NCBI GenBank assembly: GCA_052034625.1
Contig: JBPOII010000004.1
Coordinates: forward strand, 80,472 to 144,471
Direction of reading: 5' to 3'
Length of the DNA stretch: 64,000 bases
DNA from: JAVBLP01 sp052034625
GTDB taxonomy: Bacteria; Elusimicrobiota; Endomicrobiia; Endomicrobiales; Endomicrobiaceae
The stretch's first letter is position 1. Each line of letters opens with the position of its first letter. The translations under genes were made by a program, and so were the position numbers. Under the pieces are notes generated by a model. That model saw only the letters and a list, made by a program, of their open reading frames with translations. It was not told the origin of the DNA and made no database searches. Positions 8,471-17,569 of this stretch are shown piece after piece.

Positions 8471-10204
8471 ATGTCGCAAAATGTTGAATTAAAACGAGCA
8501 TTTAAATATCTTAAACCTTATATTCCAAGGTTTCTTCTGGCAATGTTCTGTATGGCAACATATGCTGTCATGGACCTTTATGTACTTACCGTCCTGAACG
8601 ATTTTATAAATACTATATTTGAACGCAGCGATACAGTTGATATGCTTTTAAAAATAGCTTTGATCATTCCTTTGGTTTATGCCGTGATAGGAATTGCAGA
8701 TTTTGGAAGAAGCTATCTTCTAAATTATATAGGCGAAAATGTCATTATGGATATGAGAAAAGAACTCCATTCCAAACTTATGTCCTTATCACACAGTTTT
8801 TATGTGCTGAACTCTTCGGCAAAAATGATGTCAAGAGTTACAAATGATCTGGGTGCGGTAAAGAATGCAATAGTTAAAGTTCCGGCAACCCTTACAAAAG
8901 AATTGCTTATATTCATAGGTATGGGAATATATGTTTTTTATCTCAATTGGAAATTTGCTCTTATACTTGTAGCAGCACTTCCAGTAATAGTGCTTCCTTT
9001 ATATTTTTTCGCAAAAAGAATACGCAAGGCTTCCAGATCAGGACAACAACAAATGGCTGAGATTTATTCATCTCTACAGCAAATGCTTAACGGTTTTTCC
9101 GTTATAAGAGCATATAACAGCGAAGGACATGAAATAAAACGTTTCAGAGAAGATAATAAAAAATTTTATAATATCGCTCTAGGTATAAGCAGAGTGGATG
9201 CGCGTTCTGCGCCTATTGTTGAGATCATCGGCGCCTGTGCAATTGCCGCTTTTTTGTTTATAGGAGGCCAGGATGTTATAAACGGTGTGTGGTCATCGGG
9301 CGATTTCATAGTATTCTTTTATGCAATAACTAAAATGTACAGGCCTATAAAGAGTTTTTCAAATTTAAACTCACAGATACAAGGCGGACTTGCATCTGCA
9401 GAAAGGGTTTTTGAAGTGCTTGATGAAAAACCTAAAATTTATAATTCAGATAAAGCTAAAGATCTAAAACCGTTCTCTAAAGATTTAGTATATAAAAACA
9501 TTAACTTCGGATATAATCCCGACAAAACAATACTTAAAGATTTTAACTTGACGATAAAAAAAGGGCAGACAGTGGCTATTGTCGGCCGCTCAGGCTCAGG
9601 AAAAACCACAATAGGCAATCTTCTTTTAAGATTTTATGATCCTCAAAGAGGAGAGATACTTTTTGACGGTGAGAATATTAAAAATGCCACGCTTGAATCA
9701 CTTAGGACACAGATAGGCATAGTATCACAAGATGTAATGCTTTTTGACAATACAATAAAATATAATATTTCATACGGCAGCTTTGATACTTCTATGGAAG
9801 ACATAATACAAGCTGCAAAACATGCGAAAGCACACGATTTCATATCTAAACTGCCGCAAGGCTATGATACGCCCGTAGGAGAAAGAGGCATAAAACTTTC
9901 AGGCGGTGAAAAGCAGAGAATTTCAATAGCAAGAGCTATGCTTAAAAATCCTCCTATACTTCTGCTTGACGAAGCCACAAGTGCATTGGACTCAGAATCC
10001 GAAAAACATGTCCAAACTGCAATAGAAAAGCTTATGGATAATAGAACTGTTATTGTAATAGCACACAGACTTGCAACCATAAAAAATGCAGACAAGATTA
10101 TAGTTATGGAAGACGGCTGTATTGTTGAAAGCGGCACACATGAAACTTTAATGTGTATTGATAAAGGAATATATAAAAAACTTAACACTTTACAAAATGA
10201 ATAA
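8471..10204 (+). CDS. msbA: MsbA-like lipid A flippase, ABC transporter 1
   Basis: Half-size ABC exporter of 577 aa: a six-helix transmembrane domain (about 1-310) then a nucleotide-binding domain. Walker A (G-R-S-G-S-G-K-T-T) is at about 371, the signature L-S-G-G-E-K-Q at about 475, Walker B with catalytic Glu (L-L-L-D-E-A-T-S-A-L-D) at about 497, and the switch His follows in I-A-H-R-L. Position directly after lpxB argues for export of the lipid A core across the inner membrane. A close paralogue overlaps its 3' end; the two could work as homodimers with different cargo or as a heterodimer. Both keep the catalytic Glu, so neither ATP site is obviously degenerate. Confidence 0.9.
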   Translation: MSQNVELKRAFKYLKPYIPRFLLAMFCMATYAVMDLYVLTVLNDFINTIFERSDTVDMLLKIALIIPLVYAVIGIADFGRSYLLNYIGENVIMDMRKELHSKLMSLSHSFYVLNSSAKMMSRVTNDLGAVKNAIVKVPATLTKELLIFIGMGIYVFYLNWKFALILVAALPVIVLPLYFFAKRIRKASRSGQQQMAEIYSSLQQMLNGFSVIRAYNSEGHEIKRFREDNKKFYNIALGISRVDARSAPIVEIIGACAIAAFLFIGGQDVINGVWSSGDFIVFFYAITKMYRPIKSFSNLNSQIQGGLASAERVFEVLDEKPKIYNSDKAKDLKPFSKDLVYKNINFGYNPDKTILKDFNLTIKKGQTVAIVGRSGSGKTTIGNLLLRFYDPQRGEILFDGENIKNATLESLRTQIGIVSQDVMLFDNTIKYNISYGSFDTSMEDIIQAAKHAKAHDFISKLPQGYDTPVGERGIKLSGGEKQRISIARAMLKNPPILLLDEATSALDSESEKHVQTAIEKLMDNRTVIVIAHRLATIKNADKIIVMEDGCIVESGTHETLMCIDKGIYKKLNTLQNE

Positions 10205-11939
10205 AGAAATGAAGAAAAAAATAAACTTAAAAAAATTATTTAATTATTTAAAACCCTATGCATTCAGGTTTTTTATTGCCGTTGTGTGCATGAGCGCTTT
10301 TGCAGGATTAGCAACTTCTCTTCTTGTCGTACTGAAAAAGGCTGTCGACGGAATTTTTGTAAATAAAGATATTACTATGCTTTTCTTTGCGGCAGTTGCT
10401 GTCCCAGGCATTTTTATATTGAAAGGGATAGCTGATTATACAAGAAGTTATCTTTTAAGCTATATCGGACAAAATGTAATAAGAGATCTTAGAATGGAGC
10501 TTTTTGAAAAACTAATAACTCTTTCACACAATTTTTATACGGGCAATTCTTCGGCTAAACTAATGTCCAGGGTTACAAATGACTTATCAGCACTTCAAAA
10601 AGCAATAGTCGGTGTCCCGGCAAGCCTAATAAAAGATGTTCTGACTTTCCTTGGTATGCTTATTGCAGCTTTTTATCTCAATTGGAAATTCGCACTGATA
10701 ACTTTTATAGGTTTTCCGCTTGCCGCAATACCTCTTATAATTTTTGCAAGGAAGATACGTAAAGCTTCAAAATCAGGACAGAAACAAATGGCCGAAATCT
10801 ACTCATCACTCCAGCAAATGCTCAGTGCTTTTTCCGTAATAAAAGCTTTTAATTCTGAAGAACACGAAAAAAATAAATTTAAAACTGAAAATGAAATATT
10901 TTATAAGTTTGCAATGAAAGTTATAAAAGTCGATGCTTTATCCAGTCCTTTGATGAACTTTCTCGGTGCTGCAGCCGTAGCAGTAGTTCTATTTTTCGGT
11001 GGTAAAGATGTTCTTGACGGTGTTTGGTCTGCGGGAGCTTTCTTTGCTTTTATAGCCGCTGTAGGGCAGATGTATGAACCGGTTAAAAACTTTTCCGGTA
11101 CTAATTCCCAAATACAAGCCGGTCTTGCAAGTGCCGAAAGAATTTTTGAAATACTTGACGAAGTTCCGGCAATAAAAAACTCTGAAAATGCTTCACAATT
11201 AAAGCCGTTTAAAAAATCCATAGTTTATAAGAATGTTAATTTTGGTTATATTCAGGATAAGAAAGTACTTGATAACTTTAATCTTACTATAAATTACGGA
11301 GAATCGGTGGCTTTTGTAGGTCATTCCGGTTCGGGAAAAACAACTATTGCAAATCTTCTTTTAAGGTTTTACGATCCGCAAAGCGGAGAGATACTTATTG
11401 ACGGACAAAATATAAAAGAAGTCACATTGGAATCTCTCAGAAAACAGACAGGTATAGTAACACAGGATGTAATGCTTTTTGATGATACTATTAAATATAA
11501 TATATCTTATGGAACATTTGATGCTTCAATTGAAGACATTATAAAAGCCGCAAAAAATGCCAATGCTCATGATTTTATATCAAAACTGCCGCAAGGCTAT
11601 GATACGCCCGTAGGAGAAAGAGGTATAAAACTTTCAGGCGGTGAAAAACAGAGAATTTCAATAGCAAGGGCAATGCTTAAAAATCCGCCCATACTTGTAC
11701 TTGATGAAGCCACAAGCGCACTGGACTCCGAATCGGAAAAGCTCGTTCAAGCAGCTATAGACAATTTAACGAAAAACAGAACTGTAATTTTGATAGCCCA
11801 TAGATTGGCAACTGTCAGAAGTGCAGATAAAATTATTGTTATGGATAAAGGCTCAATAGCCGAATCAGGAACTCACGAGGAACTTATATGTTTAGAAAAC
11901 GGAATTTACCGCAAACTAAGCCAAATGCAGCTCTTGTAA
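10197..11939 (+). CDS. msbA: MsbA-like lipid A flippase, ABC transporter 2
   Basis: Second half-size ABC exporter, closely similar to the previous one along its whole length; the stretch from L-P-Q-G-Y-D-T-P-V-G-E-R-G through the signature motif is identical. Walker A is G-H-S-G-S-G-K-T-T at about 373 and the catalytic Glu is kept in L-V-L-D-E-A-T-S. I chose the ATG at 10197, which overlaps the upstream stop by 8 bp. An ATG at 10209 is an alternative, and a more upstream ATG at 10158 would add 13 residues encoded inside the first transporter gene. Tandem duplication of msbA is the simplest origin. Confidence 0.88.
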   Translation: MNKEMKKKINLKKLFNYLKPYAFRFFIAVVCMSAFAGLATSLLVVLKKAVDGIFVNKDITMLFFAAVAVPGIFILKGIADYTRSYLLSYIGQNVIRDLRMELFEKLITLSHNFYTGNSSAKLMSRVTNDLSALQKAIVGVPASLIKDVLTFLGMLIAAFYLNWKFALITFIGFPLAAIPLIIFARKIRKASKSGQKQMAEIYSSLQQMLSAFSVIKAFNSEEHEKNKFKTENEIFYKFAMKVIKVDALSSPLMNFLGAAAVAVVLFFGGKDVLDGVWSAGAFFAFIAAVGQMYEPVKNFSGTNSQIQAGLASAERIFEILDEVPAIKNSENASQLKPFKKSIVYKNVNFGYIQDKKVLDNFNLTINYGESVAFVGHSGSGKTTIANLLLRFYDPQSGEILIDGQNIKEVTLESLRKQTGIVTQDVMLFDDTIKYNISYGTFDASIEDIIKAAKNANAHDFISKLPQGYDTPVGERGIKLSGGEKQRISIARAMLKNPPILVLDEATSALDSESEKLVQAAIDNLTKNRTVILIAHRLATVRSADKIIVMDKGSIAESGTHEELICLENGIYRKLSQMQLL

Positions 11940-12934
11940 AAACTATTCTCAATATCTTATTTACGGCATCCCTTATAGTTTTTTCACAGAATGCCTATGC
12001 AAGAAGAGCACCTACTCTGCCTAATGCTTATGACGGAGCTATTCCCGGAGCAAGATCTTTGGCAATGGGATGTGTCGGCACAGGTATGCCGCTAACCAAT
12101 GAATCTGTTTATTACAATTCGGCAGCTCTCGGTAATATGTTTGGAACAAGATTTGAACTCGGTATGATCCTGTCCCGTTCAAGTAATGCCATGCCTAATG
12201 AGGTCGCAGTTTATGAACCAAGCGGCAGCGGTCTTGTGTCAGTAATAGCTATCAATAAAGAAAGTGCTATGTTATGGAATGCACTTTCAGATTACACCTA
12301 CACTTCTTTTGATCAAAACGGCAGCTGGAAAAAAAACGAAACCTATATTAATTCTTTAACAGTAGCTTCCGGAAAGAAAAATGACAGAGGTTTTAATATA
12401 GGTTTAAATCTCACTTATCTGTACGGAAAGATAGGCGAAACTTCTTATGATGCCATTACAACAAAACATGATTCCAATATAGGCTCGGGAAATGGTTTTA
12501 CATTTGATTTGTCATTTATGTATCCAGCAGGACAATCTCTGTTTTTTGGAATAAATTTTAAAAACATTGCAGGCTTTATGTTTTGGGACGATTATAATAT
12601 GGAACAACTGCCGTTAATTATAAAAGTCGGTACAGCTTATGTTTTAAAAGGTTTTGTTTTTGCCGTTGATTATGACAAAAAATTTTACCGTTTTGGTAAA
12701 CTCAATGAATACACTGTACATATGGGCATAGAACAATATCTTAATAGGTTTCTCTGCTTAAGAGGCGGTATAATAAGTGATAATGAATTCGAAAACAGCA
12801 GTAATATACGGTATTCTTACGGTATAGGATTAAAAATAAAAGGTTATGAGGCCGATTTTTCAGGACAACAGTATAAAACAAACGATGAACCTTTTTCTAA
12901 ATTTATGTTATCACTGAGTGCAATGGTAAATTAA
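11888..12934 (+). CDS. Outer-membrane beta-barrel protein, PorV/UPF0164-like
   Basis: A 348-aa exported protein. After 17 mostly polar residues comes a hydrophobic signal sequence ending near A-Y-A, then P-G-A-R-S-L-A-M-G-x-V-G-T-G and N-P/N-S-A-A-L-G-type motifs seen at the start of PorV and UPF0164 barrels, and amphipathic strands rich in aromatic residues to the end. The ATG at 11888 lies 52 bp inside the second ABC transporter gene; no ATG, GTG or TTG occurs between it and the signal sequence, so the long overlap seems real. Role unknown; related barrels act in surface-protein secretion or lipid traffic. It ends overlapping the Rel gene start by one base. Confidence 0.65.
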   Translation: MFRKRNLPQTKPNAALVKTILNILFTASLIVFSQNAYARRAPTLPNAYDGAIPGARSLAMGCVGTGMPLTNESVYYNSAALGNMFGTRFELGMILSRSSNAMPNEVAVYEPSGSGLVSVIAINKESAMLWNALSDYTYTSFDQNGSWKKNETYINSLTVASGKKNDRGFNIGLNLTYLYGKIGETSYDAITTKHDSNIGSGNGFTFDLSFMYPAGQSLFFGINFKNIAGFMFWDDYNMEQLPLIIKVGTAYVLKGFVFAVDYDKKFYRFGKLNEYTVHMGIEQYLNRFLCLRGGIISDNEFENSSNIRYSYGIGLKIKGYEADFSGQQYKTNDEPFSKFMLSLSAMVN

Positions 12935-14415
12935 TGGAAAGTCTCTCAAAACTCTTATCTTATCTGAATGAAGAAGACCTTAAGCTTATAGAAAAAGCTT
13001 ATGAATATGCTTCTTGTGCCCATTCATATCAGATAAGAGCTTCAGGAGAGCCGTATTTATCACACTGTGTTTCAGTCTCTACCAATCTTGCCGAACTTAA
13101 AATTGACGCTGCTACAATAGCTGCCGCGCTTTTACACGATATTCTTGAGGATACACTTGTTACAGAACAGGAGCTTGTAAAAGAATTCGGTGAGGAAGTC
13201 GTTTCTCTTGTAAAAGGCGTAACAAAACTTAATAAATACCAATTTGACGACAATATAACCGCACAAGCCGAAAACTGGAGAAAAATGCTTCTTGCGGTAG
13301 TAAAAGACATTCGCGTAATAATAATAAAACTTGCTGACAGATTGCATAATATGCGTACAATAAAATTTCTTACACCTGACAAACAGAAAAGCGTTTCTCA
13401 AGAATCTCTGACACTCTATGCGCCTTTCGCACATAGACTTGGTATATATAAATGGAAAAGCGAACTTGAAGATCTCGCTTTTGAAACGCTTCAACCTGTC
13501 GAATATTACCGCATAAAAAGCCAATGGGAAAAAAGAGCCGAAAGCAATACTGAAAATCTTACAGAGGTAGAAAATCTTCTAAAAGAAAAGATCACTCCTA
13601 CAAACATAAAATTCAGAATAACAGCAAGACCGAAAAATCTTTACGGTATATATAAAAAGATGGAAAGACAGAATAAACCTTTTTCGGCTATAGAAGACCT
13701 TTTCGGAATGAGAGTAATCACAGATACTGTTGAGAACTGTTATGCAATATTGAGCATAATAAATACAAGTTTCAAGCTTCTTGAAGGTTCTTTTACCGAT
13801 TATATTAATGTACCGAAAGAAAATATGTACCAATCCCTTCATATGACAATAATTTCCGAAAAAGGTGTAATAGTTGAAACACAGATAAGAACGGAAGAAA
13901 TGCATCAGCGTGCTGAATATGGTGTAGCCGCGCATTGGAGATATAAAAGAAAATTTGAAAGCGACAGTTCAGGCATTAAAGAAGATTCAAAAAGCAGCCT
14001 TACTGAAGACCGCCTTGATTGGCTTAAAAAATTTCTTGAATGGCAGAGGGAGACTACGGACTCAACAGAGTTTCTCAATTCACTTCAAACGGAATGTAAA
14101 TTTGAACAGATTTTTGTCTTTACACCCAAGAAAAAAGTTATAAAACTTCCGCTTGGAGCCACTGCTCTTGATTTTGCTTATGCCGTTCACTCTGATATAG
14201 GCAATACTTGCATGGGTGCTAAAGTCAATAATAAAATGGTGCCTATAGATACCAAACTTAAAACTGGAGATATTTGCGAAATCCTTGTAAGGAAAAATAT
14301 AAGACCTACAAAAAACTGGCTTGAGATAGCCATTACCGCTCAAGCACGCTCAAGAATAAGAAAATACCTGAGAGAGAATGAAAAACCGGAAGGTGTTCCG
14401 ATTAAAAAAGGCTGA
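12934..14415 (+). CDS. rel: RelA/SpoT-family (p)ppGpp synthetase/hydrolase lacking the C-terminal half
   Basis: Makes and degrades the stringent-response alarmone. The HD hydrolase domain (about 20-190) keeps H44, H68-D69 and the K-L-A-D-R-L-H-N-M-R-T segment. The synthetase domain (about 215-350) keeps R-P-K-N-L-Y-G-I-Y-K-K, Y-Q-S-L-H and E-T-Q-I-R-T-E-E-M-H. A TGS domain follows (about 385-445). The protein stops at 493 aa, whereas long Rel enzymes are about 700-750 aa: the helical, zinc-finger/CC and ACT domains used for ribosome sensing are absent. No frameshift remnant follows; a strong terminator begins about 25 bp after the stop. It starts overlapping the upstream stop by one base. Confidence 0.88.
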   Translation: MESLSKLLSYLNEEDLKLIEKAYEYASCAHSYQIRASGEPYLSHCVSVSTNLAELKIDAATIAAALLHDILEDTLVTEQELVKEFGEEVVSLVKGVTKLNKYQFDDNITAQAENWRKMLLAVVKDIRVIIIKLADRLHNMRTIKFLTPDKQKSVSQESLTLYAPFAHRLGIYKWKSELEDLAFETLQPVEYYRIKSQWEKRAESNTENLTEVENLLKEKITPTNIKFRITARPKNLYGIYKKMERQNKPFSAIEDLFGMRVITDTVENCYAILSIINTSFKLLEGSFTDYINVPKENMYQSLHMTIISEKGVIVETQIRTEEMHQRAEYGVAAHWRYKRKFESDSSGIKEDSKSSLTEDRLDWLKKFLEWQRETTDSTEFLNSLQTECKFEQIFVFTPKKKVIKLPLGATALDFAYAVHSDIGNTCMGAKVNNKMVPIDTKLKTGDICEILVRKNIRPTKNWLEIAITAQARSRIRKYLRENEKPEGVPIKKG

Positions 14416-14436
14416 TAAAAAAGTAACTTAAGAAAA

Positions 14437-14473
14437 TAAAAAAACGCCGGGCATAATGCCGGCGTTTTTTTTA
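14437..14473. terminator. Bidirectional rho-independent terminator
   Basis: A GC-rich stem with arms AAAACGCCGG (14441-14450) and CCGGCGTTTT (14459-14468), an 8-base loop, a T-run on the right and an A-run on the left. It separates the + strand rel operon from the convergent rpmB gene and can serve both strands. Confidence 0.9.
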
Positions 14474-14491
14474 TAGTGGTTATATTTACGA

Positions 14492-14683
14492 CTATATTGC
14501 TTTTTTAACTTTATTTGACTTTATGCATGAAGTGCACACATATTCACGGCTCTTTTTTCCTTCAAGGATTATATTTAATCTCTGAAGATTAGGCCTGAAA
14601 AGCCTTTTTGAAGACTTATTTGAATGGCTGATAGTGTTTCCTGAAGTTGAACCTTTTCCGCATGATACGCATTTATAAGACAT
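14492..14683 (-). CDS. rpmB: 50S ribosomal protein bL28, zinc-ribbon type
   Basis: Ribosomal large-subunit protein of 63 aa. It begins M-S-Y-K-C-V-S-C-G-K and carries S-K-R-L-F-R-P-N-L-Q, the central bL28 motif, then C-T-S-C near the C terminus. Two CxxC pairs make this the zinc-binding (C+) form. A strong Shine-Dalgarno (GGAGG, complement of 14694-14698) precedes the start. It is the only well-supported minus-strand gene in the window and is monocistronic, ending at the shared terminator. Confidence 0.95.
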   Translation of the reverse strand: MSYKCVSCGKGSTSGNTISHSNKSSKRLFRPNLQRLNIILEGKKSREYVCTSCIKSNKVKKAI

Positions 14684-14857
14684 TTGTTTAATACCTCCGG
14701 TAATGTATAACTAATTTTGAGATTATATAAAATCTTATTACCTTTTGCAAATATTATATTTAAATATTTCAAGTTTAAAATCTTGATCTATTCTCTTTTA
14801 AAAGCATATGTTTAAAAAAATATGCTCATTATAAAATCAAATACAATAAAACTTTTG

Positions 14858-14863
14858 TATAAT
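14858..14863 (+). promoter_or_regulatory. Candidate -10 box of recG
   Basis: A perfect TATAAT lies 29 bp before the recG ATG in the AT-rich divergent region between rpmB and recG. No good -35 is seen 16-18 bp upstream, so this is only a candidate. Confidence 0.4.
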
Positions 14864-14892
14864 TATATAAAACAAAAGGGAAAACCACTCAA

Positions 14893-16995
14893 ATGTTAAC
14901 TCTTGAAAGTGAAGTCCAGTATATAAAAGGGATTGGTCCCAAAAGGGCTAAAGCCTTGTCTAAACTTGGCATAAAAAATGCCGGAGATTTGTTGACTTTT
15001 TTTCCCTCCCAATATCAGGACAGGACAGTTATTGTTCCGATCTCCAAAGCTTACATGCAACCGCAATGTTCAATATTTGGCAAAGTGGGGAAATCCTATG
15101 AGAGAAGACTTACAAAAGGTCTTTTTCTTTTAGATATTGAAATATTTGATCAGACCGGCATGGCATATGCCCGTTTTTTTCGAAAAAAAAATCCTTATTC
15201 TAAATTAGATATTTTTGCTTCCATACGAAATCATTTTGAGCCCGGGAAATATGCCTATATATACGGCGATGCAAAAGCTGAGATCGGTGCTAAATATATT
15301 TCTGTAAATGATTATGAGATAGTCGAGGAACCCGAAAAAAAACCTCTTATGTTTAAAAAGCTGATCCCTGTTTACTCTTCAACTGAAGGACTCAGCCAGA
15401 AAGTTTTACGTGATATTATCAAAAATGTTGTTGACGAATTAAGTTCATCATATCCTGACATTTCATCTATTCTTCCAACCTTTGATCCGGTAATAAAAAT
15501 GAGATCCTGGAATGCTATACAAAAATTACATTATCCTCAGAATATGCAAGAAGCTGAACAAGCAAGGAGAGCCCTGTCAGTTCAGGAATTCTTTGTTCTT
15601 GAAACAGCTCTGGCATTATCTAGAAATAATGTAAAGAAGAAAGAAAAAGAACAACACTATGAGATCAAGAAAACATTACTGACTCCTTTTAGAAATCAAC
15701 TAAAGTTTGAATTCACAAAGGCACAGAAAAAAGCTATAAACGAGATCTTTGCAGATATGCAAAGGCAAGATCCCATGAATAGAATGTTGATGGGCGATGT
15801 AGGCTCAGGTAAAACGGTTGTAGCCTTAAGTGCCGTACTTCTTGCCGTTGAAAACGGTTATCAGTCCATGATAGTTGCTCCAACTGAAATTCTTGCCGAA
15901 CAACATTATCTTACAATATCAAATATGCTTGAAGGACTCGGAGTAAAATCTATTCTTGCCACTTCTTCAACTCTTAAAAAAAAGAGTGCCAGAGAGGAAA
16001 TTCTTTCTGAAATAGAAAACGGAGAGATAAAAATAGCCATCGGCACACACTCACTTATAGAAGACAGGATAAAATTTAAAAACCTTGCCTTTATAGTAGT
16101 TGACGAACAACATCGTTTCGGCGTAATGCAAAAATTTGCGGCGCTTGATAAAGCTGATAATCCTGATATTCTTATGATGACGGCAACACCTATACCAAGA
16201 GCACTTGCTATGACAGTTTACGGAGAAATGGATATGACAGTAATTGATGAATTGCCGCCCGGAAGAATCCCTGTAAAGACACAGCATCTAAGCGAATATA
16301 TGGCTTATAATCTGACTATAAAAGAATTGAGTTCAGGAGGACAAGCTTATATAGTTTATCCTTTGATAGACGAATCCGATAAAATTGAACTTAAATCCGC
16401 AAAAGGTGCGGCAGAAGAACTCTCAAAAAGCGTTTTCAAAGATTTTAAAGTCGGGCTTTTGCATGGAAAAATGAAGCCTGATGAAAAAAACTCAATAATG
16501 AAAAGTTTTAAAAATAAAAAATTTGATGTATTGATAGCTACAACTGTTATAGAAGTCGGCATTGACGTACCAAATGCTAATGTTATGATAATACAGCATG
16601 CTGACCGTTTCGGTCTTTCTGCTCTTCATCAATTACGAGGCAGAGTAGGAAGAGGGAAAAAGCAGTCTTATTGTTTCCTTTTAGGTTCTTCAAAAGGCGA
16701 TATGGCAAAACGCAGACTCAAAATAATGACGGCCACAAATAATGGATTTGAAATAGCAGAAGAAGATCTAAAAATGAGAGGTCCGGGAGAATTTATGGGG
16801 ACAGTACAGCATGGTTTCCCTGAGTTTAAAGCCGGAGACCTTATAAAAGATACTGATATTATTGAATTTGCTAAAAAATCTGCAGTTGAACTGGTTGAAA
16901 GTGATCCGAAACTTTTAAAACCTGAAAATTTTACCCTAAAAAAACTCATAAAACAACGCTTTGCTGAAAAAATTAAATTAATAAATGTTGCATAA
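14893..16995 (+). CDS. recG: ATP-dependent DNA helicase RecG
   Basis: Branch-migrating helicase that regresses stalled forks and processes Holliday junctions. At 700 aa it has the usual length. The N-terminal wedge domain starts with V-Q-Y-I-K-G-I-G-P-K-R-A (a helix-hairpin-helix-like motif), followed by an OB-like region to about 250. Helicase domain 1 has Walker A M-G-D-V-G-S-G-K-T (about 298-306) and the DEAH-like box V-D-E-Q-H-R-F-G (about 399). Helicase domain 2 has T-T-V-I-E-V-G-I-D-V-P and Q-L-R-G-R-V-G-R-G. It is first in its transcription unit, divergent from rpmB. Confidence 0.95.
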   Translation: MLTLESEVQYIKGIGPKRAKALSKLGIKNAGDLLTFFPSQYQDRTVIVPISKAYMQPQCSIFGKVGKSYERRLTKGLFLLDIEIFDQTGMAYARFFRKKNPYSKLDIFASIRNHFEPGKYAYIYGDAKAEIGAKYISVNDYEIVEEPEKKPLMFKKLIPVYSSTEGLSQKVLRDIIKNVVDELSSSYPDISSILPTFDPVIKMRSWNAIQKLHYPQNMQEAEQARRALSVQEFFVLETALALSRNNVKKKEKEQHYEIKKTLLTPFRNQLKFEFTKAQKKAINEIFADMQRQDPMNRMLMGDVGSGKTVVALSAVLLAVENGYQSMIVAPTEILAEQHYLTISNMLEGLGVKSILATSSTLKKKSAREEILSEIENGEIKIAIGTHSLIEDRIKFKNLAFIVVDEQHRFGVMQKFAALDKADNPDILMMTATPIPRALAMTVYGEMDMTVIDELPPGRIPVKTQHLSEYMAYNLTIKELSSGGQAYIVYPLIDESDKIELKSAKGAAEELSKSVFKDFKVGLLHGKMKPDEKNSIMKSFKNKKFDVLIATTVIEVGIDVPNANVMIIQHADRFGLSALHQLRGRVGRGKKQSYCFLLGSSKGDMAKRRLKIMTATNNGFEIAEEDLKMRGPGEFMGTVQHGFPEFKAGDLIKDTDIIEFAKKSAVELVESDPKLLKPENFTLKKLIKQRFAEKIKLINVA

Positions 16996-17038
16996 TTAAA
17001 AATAAGCATTATATTATTAATAATTATTATAAGTTCTG

Positions 17039-17068
17039 TTGACAAAACAGCTTGAAATTTGATATAAA
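17039..17068 (+). promoter_or_regulatory. Sigma-70-type promoter of coaD, apparently leaderless
   Basis: TTGACA (17039-17044) and TATAAA (17063-17068) are separated by 18 bp. The coaD ATG at 17077 lies 8 bases after the -10 box, where transcription should start, and no Shine-Dalgarno fits between them. Confidence 0.75.
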
Positions 17069-17076
17069 TTTTGTCT

Positions 17077-17568
17077 ATGAAAAAAGAATTTTCGGCAGTA
17101 TATCCAGGAAGTTTCGATCCGCCAACGAACGGACATTTAGACATAATAACCAGGGCTTCGCATTTATTTCCTAAAATAATCGTTGCGGTTACGGAAAATG
17201 CAAATAAAAATCATATGTTCTCGCTTGACGAAAGAGTAGAACTTCTCAAAAAGTCTACAGAACATATAAGCAATGTTGAAGTGGTAGCCTTTCACGGACT
17301 TCTAGCAAATTTTCTTGAAGAAATTGATTCCTATGTTCTTATAAGAGGTTTGAGAGCACTTTCAGATTTTGAATATGAGTTCCAAATGGCACTTATGAAC
17401 AGGAATCTAAATAAAAAAATTGAAACGATATTTTTGATGCCTGATCAGTCTAATACTTTCCTTTCTTCAAGTATGGTAAAAGAAATTGCCTCTCTTGGAG
17501 GAAAAACAAAAGATTTTGTTCCTGAATGTGTTGAGCAAAAATTAAAAAAACAGCAAAAAGGAGCTTAA
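17077..17568 (+). CDS. coaD: Phosphopantetheine adenylyltransferase
   Basis: Fourth step of coenzyme A synthesis: 4'-phosphopantetheine + ATP to dephospho-CoA. The 163-aa hexameric-type nucleotidyltransferase has the signature Y-P-G-S-F-D-P-P-T-N-G-H (T/HxGH class) at about 8-19, R-G-L-R-A-L-S-D-F-E-Y-E near 90 and S-S-S-M-V-K-E near 128. A TTG at 17071 is in frame, but the ATG at 17077 gives the usual N terminus, and the promoter spacing puts the transcript start almost on it. It lies 1 bp before pilT and is followed by a shared AAAGGAG. Confidence 0.94.
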   Translation: MKKEFSAVYPGSFDPPTNGHLDIITRASHLFPKIIVAVTENANKNHMFSLDERVELLKKSTEHISNVEVVAFHGLLANFLEEIDSYVLIRGLRALSDFEYEFQMALMNRNLNKKIETIFLMPDQSNTFLSSSMVKEIASLGGKTKDFVPECVEQKLKKQQKGA

Positions 17569-17569
17569 A

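Noticed and set aside
14575..14772. 65-codon minus-strand frame overlapping rpmB
   Set aside because: Out of frame with the clear bL28 gene, lacks a ribosome binding site and has shadow-like composition.
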